A DNA stretch of 64,000 bases from an uncultured Bacilli bacterium (GTDB lineage Bacteria; Bacillota_I; Bacilli_A; RF39; UBA660): contig CAKPSB010000003.1 of NCBI GenBank assembly GCA_934183155.1, positions 1 to 64,000 on the forward strand. The letters run 5' to 3'. Below are positions 51,831-60,612 of the stretch, in pieces; position 1 is the first letter of the stretch; every line of letters begins with the position of its first letter. Position numbers and translations under genes: made by a program. The notes below the pieces were generated by a model. The model was not told the origin of the DNA. It saw only the letters and a list, made by a program, of their open reading frames with translations, and ran no database searches.

Positions 51831-53612
51831 TTAACGTACCTTTGGCTTTACATCATTAAGATCTTCAACGCCATAAACTTTTTTATTTAATCTTCTCATA
51901 ATTTCATCAACTTGTTCATCGATAGTCTTATCTTTCTTACTATTTGAAAAAACTACGCTTTCATTATTAATCGTTTTTAGATCATCAACTGACTTATCTT
52001 TATCAGTTTTATTCTTTTTTCTTTTTCTTTCAGCTTCAGATAAAGCTGCTGCACCAATACCAGCTAATATTCCAGGCAAAACATTTGCCTCATCACCAGT
52101 TTGTGGTAAATTTCCTTGAGGAGTAACTGGAACAGATGGTTGTTCTGGCGTATTAGGAATATCTGGAGTATCAGGAGTGTCAGGCTTTGGCTTATCGCCA
52201 GGATTCTCTGGTTCCTTAGGATTGTTATCATCATGAGATGGTTTTAAGCTTGGAGTTGCATCAGGATTTTCTGATGTTTTTTTATTTTCTTCTAATTGAT
52301 CAGAAACACCTGCAACAGTAGCAACATAGTTCTCACCTTTATATTTAAAAGTATAACTATTGCCATCAACAGTCTCAACATCATAATTTCCAAAATATGA
52401 ATGTCTAACATCATCTTCCATATTGTCAGTTGGTGCATCTGGTAAAGCTACCAAATTGACTATTGCATCAGCTGGTATTTTACCTTCAGCTTGTAAACGT
52501 GAAACTAAATCTTGAAATTGATTATTTGAAAGGCCAACACCGCCTACTGCTAAATAATAAACTCCCTCATCTTGTAAAATAACATATTGATTATCCCCAA
52601 CAACAATTTTGTTTTCTGAAACAACTTGATCATTTTTATTTTCACTATCTTGAACATTAGTGTTGTTCTGTTCCTTATTTTCAGTACTTTGAGTTAATAT
52701 AACATTGCCATCTTCATCTTTAATAATTGCTGTGCCATTCTCATCATAATCAACAGAATAACCAGTATCAGCAATTTTGCCAGATTGACCAGTTTTAATA
52801 ATATTTTCAAAATCATATGCGGTAACATTACCTGATGAAATATCAACACCAGCATCTACTAATTGTTGAGCTAAAACCTCAGGAGCAGGAATATTACCAA
52901 TTACTATTAATTGTCCATCTTTTTCAATAAGATCATAACCATCAAAGTGTTTTACACTAGACTTTTGAATATTTTCATTAGTTACTTGCTCTTGTGTATT
53001 TGAAATATTACTTTCTAAAACATCTTCTACCGTATTTGTTTTAGTGCTTTCAGCTGGAGCAACTTCATCTTGTGTCTCAGCAGGTGTAACTTCAGAAGCG
53101 TTTTCAGCTGGAGCAACTTCATCTTGAGTCTCAGCAGGTGTAACTTCAGAAGCGTTTTCAGCTGGAGCAACCTCATCTTGAGTCTCAGCAGGTGTAACTT
53201 CAGAAACATTTTCAACTGGAGCAACCTCATCTTGAGTCTCAGCAGGTGTAACTTCAGAAACATTTTCAGCTGGAGCAACCTCATCTTGAGTCTCAGCAGG
53301 TGTAACTTCAGAAGCATTTTCAGCTGGAGCAACTTCATCTTGCGTCTCAGCAGGTGTAACTTCAGAAACATCTTCAGCCGGAGCAACATAAGTCTGCTCT
53401 AAAGTAGTAGGTGTAGTTGTATCAATAATTGCTGGAGCTTCCTCAGCTAACGCTTTACCAGGACTCATAATAGTAGCTAAAGCTGTCGCAACAGAAAATC
53501 CACCAATCAATACTCTATTTCTTTTTTCTCTTAAAAAAGCACGTAATTTTTCAAGAGAACCGCTATTTAAACTAGCTGAATTAAATTTTTCTCTAAATAA
53601 TTTAAATTTCAT
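51831..53612 (-). CDS. LPXTG surface protein with six 18-residue repeats
   Basis: 593 residues. An extended, basic N-terminal region leads to a signal-like hydrophobic stretch (near 38-55, ALAEEA). Six near-identical repeats of 18 residues follow (consensus VAPAENASEVTPAETQDE), then two structured parts with related IVIGN/VVGDNQYV segments, and a Pro-rich wall-spanning stretch. The anchor is LPQTG, but the next hydrophobic segment is weak and 87 residues follow the motif, ending in a charged 60-residue tail, which is unusual. It shares a direction with the thioester protein 17 bases downstream; a strong promoter lies upstream. Confidence 0.88.
   Translation of the reverse strand: MKFKLFREKFNSASLNSGSLEKLRAFLREKRNRVLIGGFSVATALATIMSPGKALAEEAPAIIDTTTPTTLEQTYVAPAEDVSEVTPAETQDEVAPAENASEVTPAETQDEVAPAENVSEVTPAETQDEVAPVENVSEVTPAETQDEVAPAENASEVTPAETQDEVAPAENASEVTPAETQDEVAPAESTKTNTVEDVLESNISNTQEQVTNENIQKSSVKHFDGYDLIEKDGQLIVIGNIPAPEVLAQQLVDAGVDISSGNVTAYDFENIIKTGQSGKIADTGYSVDYDENGTAIIKDEDGNVILTQSTENKEQNNTNVQDSENKNDQVVSENKIVVGDNQYVILQDEGVYYLAVGGVGLSNNQFQDLVSRLQAEGKIPADAIVNLVALPDAPTDNMEDDVRHSYFGNYDVETVDGNSYTFKYKGENYVATVAGVSDQLEENKKTSENPDATPSLKPSHDDNNPKEPENPGDKPKPDTPDTPDIPNTPEQPSVPVTPQGNLPQTGDEANVLPGILAGIGAAALSEAERKRKKNKTDKDKSVDDLKTINNESVVFSNSKKDKTIDEQVDEIMRRLNKKVYGVEDLNDVKPKVR
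53064..53387 (-). repeat. 54-bp tandem repeat array, six copies
   Basis: Inside the LPXTG surface-protein gene, a 54-bp unit encoding VAPAENxSEVTPAETQDE is repeated six times in phase, with a partial seventh (VAPAES) after it. Copies differ by a few bases, so repeat number may change by slippage or recombination. Other long frames in this stretch are shadows of the repeats. Confidence 0.95.
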
Positions 53613-53669
53613 AAACATCCCCCGTTTCCAACTAGAAAGATTGTATTAATTCCCTTTCATTTGTGGCAT

Positions 53670-53698
53670 ATAATAACACCAAACGTATTATTTGTCAA
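53670..53698 (-). promoter_or_regulatory. Strong sigma-A promoter of the surface-protein pair
   Basis: Minus strand consensus -35 TTGACA (53693-53698), 17-bp spacer, -10 TATTAT (53670-53675), about 58 bases before the ATG with GGGGG as ribosome site. Confidence 0.8.
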
Positions 53699-53944
53699 AT
53701 TAACACAAAATTATTTTTATTTCTAATAAACTTGTTTAAAAACAACACCTCTAACACAATAAATTATAACAAATTTTAAGACATTTTTCCATACATATTA
53801 ATATACTTTACAAAAAATCGTAAAATATTTTAATAAAAAATAACTACTGCTTAAATAATTTAAATTTTTACATCTAAATCATAAAATATATACCATAATT
53901 TTAACTACTTTTTAAAGTTCTAAATATAACACCAATAACAAATA
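53699..53944. other. AT-rich intergenic stretch without a gene
   Basis: Part of the 353-base gap between the LPXTG gene and the BceB-like gene. No open frame, tRNA or clear element is visible beyond the flanking promoter and terminator. Confidence 0.6.
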
Positions 53945-53973
53945 TTAAAAAAGTCTCTCAATATGAAAGACTT
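53945..53973 (-). terminator. Terminator of the S41/Bce-type operon
   Basis: Minus strand AAGTCTTTC (53965-53973) pairs with GAGAGACTT (53951-53959, one wobble pair), 5-base loop, six T follow. It overlaps the stop of the permease gene. Confidence 0.8.
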
Positions 53974-55906
53974 ACTTAATTATTCTCTTAGAAGTAAAAT
54001 AAGTAACAAGAAAATAAATACCATAAATTAAAATTATAAAAATTGCTGTTATAATAATTGAAATAATACTCGTAGAAACACTAACAACCGCCAAAACTTT
54101 TCTTGCAAATAATATACCAAATATAGAATGAAATACCCCTACAAATAAAGGAATCAAGAAAAATATAAGCGTTTGATCAAATAAAGTTTTATTTATGTTC
54201 TCATCACTAGCCCCTATTTTTTTTAAAATAATATATTTTTCTTTATCATCACTAATATCTGATAAAGTTTTTAAAGCTAAAATAGCCGCTGATGTGATTA
54301 AAAATATACCACCCAAATAAAATCCAATAAATATCATCATAGCGCCCATTCCTACACAAGAAGTATATATATCAATTTTTGTATTTTGATAATATGAGTC
54401 TTGATTTAAATATTCAACATTAATACCCTTTTCAGCTTTTTCTTTATCACCTTTATAATTACCTGTTATATAAATAATGCTTTGTATACTATTTGATAAA
54501 TTAGTATTATCAGGAACAACAATTAATCCCATATTAGCTTTACTGCCACTCATTTCTATCATTCCTTCAACTACTTTATTATTCTTATTAACATAATCTT
54601 TTCCACCAATATTTAACTTTACGCCTTTAGCTAAAGACTCATTATAATATTTTTTTAAAGCTTCATAATCAGTTACTAAAATAAACTCACCATTTTTTAA
54701 AGAAAGGCCATCTCTTTTATAAAGATTCATTAATTTATTATAATCAGAAAGCTTAATAACTGGTATACTGCGGGAGCTCATATAACTATTCATATTTCTA
54801 AATTTAAAATACTTATATGCAGTCTCATCTGTTAAATAAGTCTTAAAAATAACTCTTTCCTTCAAAAAAACATTTGATTTTTTTAGAAATTCATCAATAT
54901 TTTTGTTCTCAAGACCTATTATTTGAATATCCGCTGGCGCGCCATAAATTAAATCTTTAGTCAAAGTCTCATTCATACTCCAAACAGACGAAAATAACGT
55001 TATTGTTAAAAATAAAAGTATACTAATAATGCTCATTGAAAAAACAGTAGAACTTATTTTACTATCAATTTGCTTTAACGTAAATATATTCAAATCCTTA
55101 TAATATATTTTTTTATTTTTTTGAAATATTTTTAAAATAAAACCAGAAACACCAAAGAAAAATAAAAATGTGCCGATAATACCAAGTAAAATACTTAAAC
55201 CAAATAAACCAATATCAAAAGTTTTTCTTAAAGCTAAATAATAAGCATATCCAAGCATAAAAATAGAAACGATAAATATTAAAATGGAAACTAAAGAATT
55301 TCTAATTTTAATATTTTCACTTTTTTTAGAAGCGTTTATCAAATTGATTAATTTATATTTAGTAACAACAAAAACATTAAAAATAATAACAATTAAATAA
55401 ATTATTAAATAATAAATTATTGTTTTAATCATTGCCTTATAAGAAAATACAAATTCAAATTTAGACATATCAACTTCAAACAATTTAGCCACAATAAGTG
55501 ACATAAATTGTGATAAAAACAAACCTAAAGAAAGTCCAACAAACAAAGAAATAATTCCTATTAAAATAGTTTCTGAAAGTAATATTTTAGAAACATCCTT
55601 CTTACTCATTCCCAAAGTTAAATAAATACCAAATTCCTTTTTTCTTTTTTTAATTAAAAAATTAGAAGCATAAATTATCAAAAAGCCTAATATAATAGCC
55701 ACAAAAATAGAAACTCCAGACAAAAACTGATTCATTAAATCCATAATTTGTTTTTGTGTAGAACTAAGTTTAAGCATAGCCTCCTGACCATCTAAAGCAT
55801 TAAATACATAAAATATAGCAACCCCTAAAATTAAAGTTAAAAAATATACCGAATAATCTTTAAAACTTTTCTTAATATTTTTTAAAGCCATATTAAAGTG
55901 CATCAT
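53972..55906 (-). CDS. BceB-like ABC transporter permease
   Basis: 644 residues. About ten hydrophobic helices with one large extracytosolic region (about residues 310-500) between helices 7 and 8 match the BceB family, which senses and counters peptide antibiotics together with a two-component system. The FGIYLTLGMSKKDVSKILLSE segment after helix 2 is the FtsX-type coupling region. It overlaps the ATPase gene by 14 bases. The context with BceRS-like genes supports antimicrobial peptide sensing and resistance; the actual ligand is unknown. Confidence 0.9.
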   Translation of the reverse strand: MMHFNMALKNIKKSFKDYSVYFLTLILGVAIFYVFNALDGQEAMLKLSSTQKQIMDLMNQFLSGVSIFVAIILGFLIIYASNFLIKKRKKEFGIYLTLGMSKKDVSKILLSETILIGIISLFVGLSLGLFLSQFMSLIVAKLFEVDMSKFEFVFSYKAMIKTIIYYLIIYLIVIIFNVFVVTKYKLINLINASKKSENIKIRNSLVSILIFIVSIFMLGYAYYLALRKTFDIGLFGLSILLGIIGTFLFFFGVSGFILKIFQKNKKIYYKDLNIFTLKQIDSKISSTVFSMSIISILLFLTITLFSSVWSMNETLTKDLIYGAPADIQIIGLENKNIDEFLKKSNVFLKERVIFKTYLTDETAYKYFKFRNMNSYMSSRSIPVIKLSDYNKLMNLYKRDGLSLKNGEFILVTDYEALKKYYNESLAKGVKLNIGGKDYVNKNNKVVEGMIEMSGSKANMGLIVVPDNTNLSNSIQSIIYITGNYKGDKEKAEKGINVEYLNQDSYYQNTKIDIYTSCVGMGAMMIFIGFYLGGIFLITSAAILALKTLSDISDDKEKYIILKKIGASDENINKTLFDQTLIFFLIPLFVGVFHSIFGILFARKVLAVVSVSTSIISIIITAIFIILIYGIYFLVTYFTSKRIIK

Positions 55907-56654
55907 TCAAATCTCCTCCAAGGACAGTTACAACATCAATTATTTTATCAAAAAACTCTCTTCTACTATCGTCCCCCCTAATTAATTCATTAAAAATCTT
56001 ACCATCTTTAATAAATAAAATTCTTGAACAATAACTAGCCGTAAAAGCATCATGCGTAACCATCAAAATAGTCGTTTTTAAATCAGCATTAAGTTCATTA
56101 ATTTTTTCTAAAAGTAATCTAGAAGATTTACTGTCTAAAGCTCCAGTTGGTTCATCCGCTAAAACTAACTTGGGATTAGTAATAAGCGCACGGCAACACG
56201 CTACCCTTTGCTTTTGACCACCAGACAATTGATAAGGATATTTATTAATCACATCACTTATACCTAATTTTTTTGAAATTATTTCTATTTTTTTATCTAT
56301 ATTTTTATCCCTTTTAATTGTCAAAGCTAAAGCTATATTTTCATAAGCCGTAAGTGTATCTAATAAATTAAAATCTTGAAAAATAAAACCTAAATCATTT
56401 CTTCTAAACTTATTCAAATTCAAACCCTTTAATTTTGTTATATCAATACCATTCAATAAAATATGACCACTTGTAACTTTATCAATCGTTGATATACAGT
56501 TAAGCAAAGTTGTTTTACCACTACCAGAAGCACCCATTATACCAACAAATTCACCTTCATAAACATCAAAAGAAATATTATCAATAGCCTTGGTTAAATT
56601 ATTTTTATTTCCATAATATTTTTCAATGTTTTCCAAGCTTAAAATTTTACCCAT
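55893..56654 (-). CDS. BceA-like ABC transporter ATP-binding protein
   Basis: 253 residues. Walker A GASGSGKTTLLNC, Q-loop IFQDFNLLDTL, signature LSGGQKQRVACC and Walker B LVLADEPTGALDSK are intact and fit the BceA/YxdL branch. The ATG at 56654 is chosen (GAGGTG, 6 bases before) over one three codons earlier. It partners the permease just downstream and would energise removal of peptide antibiotics from the membrane. Confidence 0.93.
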   Translation of the reverse strand: MGKILSLENIEKYYGNKNNLTKAIDNISFDVYEGEFVGIMGASGSGKTTLLNCISTIDKVTSGHILLNGIDITKLKGLNLNKFRRNDLGFIFQDFNLLDTLTAYENIALALTIKRDKNIDKKIEIISKKLGISDVINKYPYQLSGGQKQRVACCRALITNPKLVLADEPTGALDSKSSRLLLEKINELNADLKTTILMVTHDAFTASYCSRILFIKDGKIFNELIRGDDSRREFFDKIIDVVTVLGGDLNDAL

Positions 56655-56727
56655 TTCCATCACCTCAAAAACATTATATTAAAAAAATATTAATAAAACA
56701 ATTTATTAATATTACCAAACATTACAA

Positions 56728-57054
56728 TTATGTAAGACTATTATAATGTTTTAACCCCTTATCAGTCACATTATAACCCTCACTAGCTTTAACTATTAAA
56801 TTACTGTCAAGTAATTTATTAAAAGCCCTAGACCAAGCTTCATCAATAAAAATAGTCTCATCACCAATAACTATTTTTTTATTATTCTTATTTAATGAGC
56901 AATTATTTAAAATAGCCTTTTCGAGCAAAAATACACTCTTTTCATTTAACTTAATTTTATTAACATTATCAAGCGAAATAGAAAAATCCATATTATCTAA
57001 ACTAAATGTAAGTGGATCATTCTCGCCCCTTTTACTTTTGGTAAGCATACCCAT
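56728..57054 (-). CDS. Small protein with winged-helix-like end
   Basis: 108 residues, not recognised. The C-terminal half (ETIFIDEAWSRAFNKLLDSN, then GYNVTDKGLKHYNSL) looks like a small winged-helix domain, as in some transcription regulators. The N-terminal half has no clear motif. It lies between the kinase and ATPase genes of a Bce-type operon, 2 bases after the kinase, and the order with this extra gene is unusual. AGGAG lies 9 bases before the ATG. Confidence 0.7.
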   Translation of the reverse strand: MGMLTKSKRGENDPLTFSLDNMDFSISLDNVNKIKLNEKSVFLLEKAILNNCSLNKNNKKIVIGDETIFIDEAWSRAFNKLLDSNLIVKASEGYNVTDKGLKHYNSLT

Positions 57055-57056
57055 AA

Positions 57057-58070
57057 CTATTCATCTCCTCTAATATCATTCGTATATGAATTAATCGGAA
57101 AAACTATCTTAACCGTCGTTCCATTATCACTTTTGACAAAAACATTATTATTCAATTTATTACATAATTTTTTAACTAAATAAAGCCCTATTCCCGTCGA
57201 ATTATATTTTTTTCTACCATTTTTACCAGTAAAACCTTTATCAAATATTCTTGGGAGATCATCTTTATCAATTCCAATACCATTATCTTTAATCACTAAA
57301 CAAACATCATTTTTATTTAAAACACTATATATTTCAATAATTGGTGCTTCTGCTATATATTTTATACTATTTGACAATATTTGATTAATAATAAATTCCA
57401 TCCACTTACTATCAGTCTTAACCATCACATCTAAATCATGTATTTCTAACTTTATTTTATTTTCAATAAAATTATTTTTGTTTTTAATTATTACTTTATT
57501 AATAATATTTTCTAAATTTACACTTTTAATCAAATAATCTTTTTCAGGGTTATAACTTCTCTCATAAAACAAAATAGTATCAATATAATTTTGAATTTTT
57601 AAAGACTCCTCCATTATACTACTTGTTATTCTATTTTTATTATTTTCACACATTAAAGTAATCGCTGAAAGCGGAAGCTTTACCTCATGAACCCAAAGTG
57701 TCATAAATTCTTCAAAATCCTTCTGATTATGTTTAAATTTATTAATTTCTTCCAAAGCATATTTATTAATACATCTCAAAATATCTAATAATATTTTACT
57801 TTCTAAAAACATCGGTTTAATCATTTCTTGAACTAATAATTTGTTAAAATTCTTATCAACAATACTATATATTTCATCATAAAATCTTTTTTTTAAATTA
57901 TAATCATATATCAAATAAACAAGAAAAGACAAAACCAATAAAAGTAAAACCATAACTATTAATACTAAATTAGAATTAAAAACAACAAGCAAAAATAAAA
58001 TCAAAATAAAATTTATCAAATATAAAATAAGAAAAAATAACTTATCCTTTAAATAATCATTTAAATTCAT
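57057..58070 (-). CDS. BceS-like sensor histidine kinase
   Basis: 337 residues. Two N-terminal helices with almost no external loop (about 12-55) mark the intramembrane-sensing kinases that read the flux state of a BceAB transporter. The DHp helix has the phosphorylated His in WVHEVKLPLSAI near 127. The ATPase domain has NQILSNSIKY, DNGIGIDKDDLPRIFDKGFT and GIGLYLVKKL. The start at 58070 forms ATGA with the stop of the response regulator. Confidence 0.92.
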   Translation of the reverse strand: MNLNDYLKDKLFFLILYLINFILILFLLVVFNSNLVLIVMVLLLLVLSFLVYLIYDYNLKKRFYDEIYSIVDKNFNKLLVQEMIKPMFLESKILLDILRCINKYALEEINKFKHNQKDFEEFMTLWVHEVKLPLSAITLMCENNKNRITSSIMEESLKIQNYIDTILFYERSYNPEKDYLIKSVNLENIINKVIIKNKNNFIENKIKLEIHDLDVMVKTDSKWMEFIINQILSNSIKYIAEAPIIEIYSVLNKNDVCLVIKDNGIGIDKDDLPRIFDKGFTGKNGRKKYNSTGIGLYLVKKLCNKLNNNVFVKSDNGTTVKIVFPINSYTNDIRGDE

Positions 58071-58729
58071 AAAATGATATAACCCCATCCACGTCTAGTT
58101 TCAATAACATTTTTTAGACCAATCTCTTCTAATTTTCTTCTAATTCGTGTAATATTTACAGTTAAAGTATTATCATCAACAAACATTTCACTATCCCAAA
58201 GATATCTCATTAAATCATCTCTACTAACCACGCAGCCACGATGATTAATTAAATAAGACAATATAGAAAGTTCATTTTTAGTAAGTAATATATTTTTTCC
58301 ATTATATTCAATCAAACCTTTAAAAAGGTCTATTATCATTCCATTATATTCCAAAAAATTATTTCCACTACTCTTTCTCCTAAGTGCAGCTTCAATATGA
58401 GCAATTAAAACTTGCGGATTATAAGGTTTAGTTATAAAATCATCTGCACCATAATTTAAAGATATAACCTCATCCATTTCACTGTTTCTACTAGTTACAA
58501 CAATAATAGGAATATTTTTACTTTTTCTAACCTCTTTACATAATCTCATTCCATTAATTCCAGGAATATTTATATCCATTAAAATCAAATCAGCATTAGC
58601 TTTTAAAATATCATTCAATGTATTTTCAAACTCATCAATAATTAATACTTCAAATCCATTATTTTTCAAAAAACAAGCGAGTTCTTCTCTTATTTTAAAT
58701 TCATCTTCAATAAGTAATATTTTATACAT
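58067..58729 (-). CDS. BceR-like OmpR-family response regulator
   Basis: 220 residues. The receiver domain has acidic LLIEDEF, the phospho-Asp in DLILMDINIPGING and the Thr-Lys VVTSRN...FITKPY. The C-terminal winged-helix OmpR domain has KNELSILSYLINHRGCVVSR and ends RRGWGYIIL. The start at 58729 is chosen by its position 20 bases after the S41 gene's stop and by the family start MYKILLIEDEF. It should activate its own transporter genes. Confidence 0.93.
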   Translation of the reverse strand: MYKILLIEDEFKIREELACFLKNNGFEVLIIDEFENTLNDILKANADLILMDINIPGINGMRLCKEVRKSKNIPIIVVTSRNSEMDEVISLNYGADDFITKPYNPQVLIAHIEAALRRKSSGNNFLEYNGMIIDLFKGLIEYNGKNILLTKNELSILSYLINHRGCVVSRDDLMRYLWDSEMFVDDNTLTVNITRIRRKLEEIGLKNVIETRRGWGYIIL

Positions 58730-58748
58730 ACCCATCACCAACATAATA

Positions 58749-59915
58749 TTATTTTTTTTTAAATTTTATCTGATCAGCATATTTAAATGCATATGCCATT
58801 ACTGTATCTACCCCATTAATATAATCTTCTTTTGATTGCTCAACAAATATATCAGGTTTAAAAAACTTTGGAATAGTAACATCTTTTGTAACTTTTAAAG
58901 AATAATCTTCCTTAGAAAATGCTGCAACACCAACATTTGGTGCTAAAAAGCAAGTAGAAGAAGCAAACGTATATCCATTATGTTTTATCCACCCACTATT
59001 CCCATAACAATTCAGTGGCGTTGAAATTCCAGTTCCAATTGTAATAGCGCCTAATTCTATTAAATTAATAAGAGCATACCTACCACCAGAAAACACTCTA
59101 TAATCAGTTAAACAAATAAGCTTTTTATTACAATTTTCTAAAAAATCCATTAAACATTTATTAATAGCTGAATTGCCTCCAGTATTACCTCTAATATCAA
59201 CAATTATAGTATCAATCGATGATAAATCTAACTGTTTCAATTCTTCTACCATATTTTCAATTTTTTCCTTAAATCTATTTTGAACAGAAGAATGAGTAAT
59301 AACAAGCTTATTACCGGAAATATTAAAAGTACCAGGATTACCAAATAAATATTTTTCTGCATCAAACATTTCGCTTTCCAAATATTGTTCATCCTTTTTG
59401 AATTTTTTTACATATATATTACCATTACTATCTTTAAAATTCATAATTAATATATTTGCACCTCTTAATGAAGGCAAACTAAACAACCTTTGTTTATTAA
59501 ATAATGCTTTTTCAATTTCATATTTTCTTTTTCCTTCAGTTCCATAAGCAATTACATCATCTAATTCATCTATAATAACATCAATTAAAACACCATTAAT
59601 AGAAACTAAATTTAGCCCCTTCAAATCATCAGGAAAATTAACTATAATCTCTTTGCCAAACATTTTAAAATTAATAGGTATTCTTTGCATAACACTATAC
59701 TGTGTATGAGCATCTAAAACACCACCCAATCTTTTAATCACGTAGTTCATTAAATAGTTAAAAGAATAATCATCAACTATATTCTGCTCTAAAACAATCT
59801 TATCATATATATTATTCAACTCTTCTTCATTAATTTCATGCCAAGGATTAACATGCTTATCCTTATAGAAACTTATAAATAAATCATACATCTTTTTATA
59901 TTTTTCTGTAATCAT
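58749..59915 (-). CDS. S41-family peptidase-like protein (ClpP/crotonase fold)
   Basis: 388 residues. The S41 tail-specific protease pattern is seen in DTIIVDIRGNTGGNSAINKC near 225 and CLTDYRVFSGGRYALINL near 265, which would hold the nucleophilic Ser in FSGG. There is no signal peptide, so it is likely cytosolic, unlike most CtpA-type enzymes, and no PDZ domain is seen. It is the first gene of the BceRS-BceAB-like operon, just upstream of the response regulator. It may cut an internalised peptide or a regulatory protein; this is inference. Confidence 0.85.
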   Translation of the reverse strand: MITEKYKKMYDLFISFYKDKHVNPWHEINEEELNNIYDKIVLEQNIVDDYSFNYLMNYVIKRLGGVLDAHTQYSVMQRIPINFKMFGKEIIVNFPDDLKGLNLVSINGVLIDVIIDELDDVIAYGTEGKRKYEIEKALFNKQRLFSLPSLRGANILIMNFKDSNGNIYVKKFKKDEQYLESEMFDAEKYLFGNPGTFNISGNKLVITHSSVQNRFKEKIENMVEELKQLDLSSIDTIIVDIRGNTGGNSAINKCLMDFLENCNKKLICLTDYRVFSGGRYALINLIELGAITIGTGISTPLNCYGNSGWIKHNGYTFASSTCFLAPNVGVAAFSKEDYSLKVTKDVTIPKFFKPDIFVEQSKEDYINGVDTVMAYAFKYADQIKFKKK

Positions 59916-60024
59916 AATACCCTCCTATTATCTATATCAGCAAGCATTATAGTCTTATTAATAAATACTTCATCACATATAAATATAACATAAATTTAAT
60001 GAATATTAACAACAAATTAAAAAA

Positions 60025-60033
60025 TGCTATAAT
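60025..60033 (+). promoter_or_regulatory. Extended -10 promoter of the 94-aa gene
   Basis: TGCTATAAT (extended -10, TATAAT at 60028-60033), 22 bases before the ATG at 60055. Confidence 0.6.
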
Positions 60034-60054
60034 AATACGCCAGAGGTGAGAAAA

Positions 60055-60339
60055 ATGAATGAAAAAAAATTTTTAGAATTTCAAGCAAGAATGAACGCAA
60101 TGAAAGATGTAATAAGAATATACGATCCAGAAAAATTTGAAGAATTATCTAGTGTAGACTGTTTCTGGGCTCCTGAGACTAGACCATTTAGATATAGCGC
60201 ATGGGTGCAAGAAAACTATGAAATCAATCCAAATAGCATTGTATCTTTAAAAGTATATTCCCTACTTATGGATATGCCAATTGATCAAGTAAGAGAAAAA
60301 ATGATTGCTTATACCGAAAAAAACGCTAAAATAAAATAA
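60055..60339 (+). CDS. Hypothetical protein, 94 aa
   Basis: A small soluble, acidic protein without a recognised family. The segment IRIYDPEKFEELSSVDCFWA followed by ETRPFRYSAWVQENYE is distinctive. It is a lone plus-strand gene with its own extended -10 promoter, ribosome site (GAGGTG, 7 bases before the ATG) and terminator, so it is likely expressed. The GTG start three codons earlier is less likely. Confidence 0.75.
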   Translation: MNEKKFLEFQARMNAMKDVIRIYDPEKFEELSSVDCFWAPETRPFRYSAWVQENYEINPNSIVSLKVYSLLMDMPIDQVREKMIAYTEKNAKIK

Positions 60340-60366
60340 ATTTTAATTCAAAAGCTAAAATAATAT

Positions 60367-60389
60367 GATGACCAAAGTCATCTTTTTTT
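60367..60389 (+). terminator. Terminator of the 94-aa gene
   Basis: GATGAC (60367-60372) pairs with GTCATC (60377-60382), 4-base loop, seven T follow. Confidence 0.85.
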
Positions 60390-60434
60390 ATTTAAATTTA
60401 ACTACCCAATATTATTATATAAAACTTATTATCA

Positions 60435-60464
60435 AAAAACAATTCTCTTCCTAGAATTGTTTTT
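60435..60464. terminator. Terminator after tRNA-Leu, possibly bidirectional
   Basis: AAAAACAATTCT (60435-60446) pairs with AGAATTGTTTTT (60453-60464) over 12 bp with a 6-base loop. T runs exist on both strands; on the minus strand it ends tRNA-Leu. Confidence 0.8.
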
Positions 60465-60503
60465 CTATTAAAAATTGAACACACGTCAAGTAAAATTACA
60501 CTG

Positions 60504-60587
60504 TGGTGCATGAGACGAGAGTTGAACTCGCACGAGATTCCTCACTACCCCCTCAAAGTAGCGCGTCTACCATTCCGCCACCCATGC
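60504..60587 (-). tRNA. tRNA-Leu (anticodon GAG)
   Basis: Acceptor GCATGGG/CTCATGC (one G-T pair), anticodon loop TTTGAGG with anticodon GAG, a long variable arm (GTGAGGAATCTCGT) as expected for a class II tRNA, T arm with GTTCAACTC, and encoded CCA at the 3' end. It follows rseP in the same direction and may be part of the same transcript beyond a weak terminator. Confidence 0.95.
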
Positions 60588-60592
60588 AAAAA

Positions 60593-60612
60593 GAAAAATT
60601 AATTAATTTTTC
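60593..60612 (-). terminator. Terminator after rseP
   Basis: Minus strand GAAAAATT-AATT-AATTTTTC palindrome followed by CTTTTTG. It lies between rseP and tRNA-Leu and overlaps the rseP stop by one base. All-AT stem, so probably leaky. Confidence 0.5.

Noticed and set aside
53064..53387. CRISPR-like array
   Set aside because: The repeats have no spacers, are in frame, and encode a protein repeat.
53027..53402. Long open frames on both strands over the repeat array (leucine/lysine-rich and serine/asparagine-rich)
   Set aside because: They are frame shadows of the 54-bp repeats in the surface-protein gene, with no ribosome site and no sensible composition.
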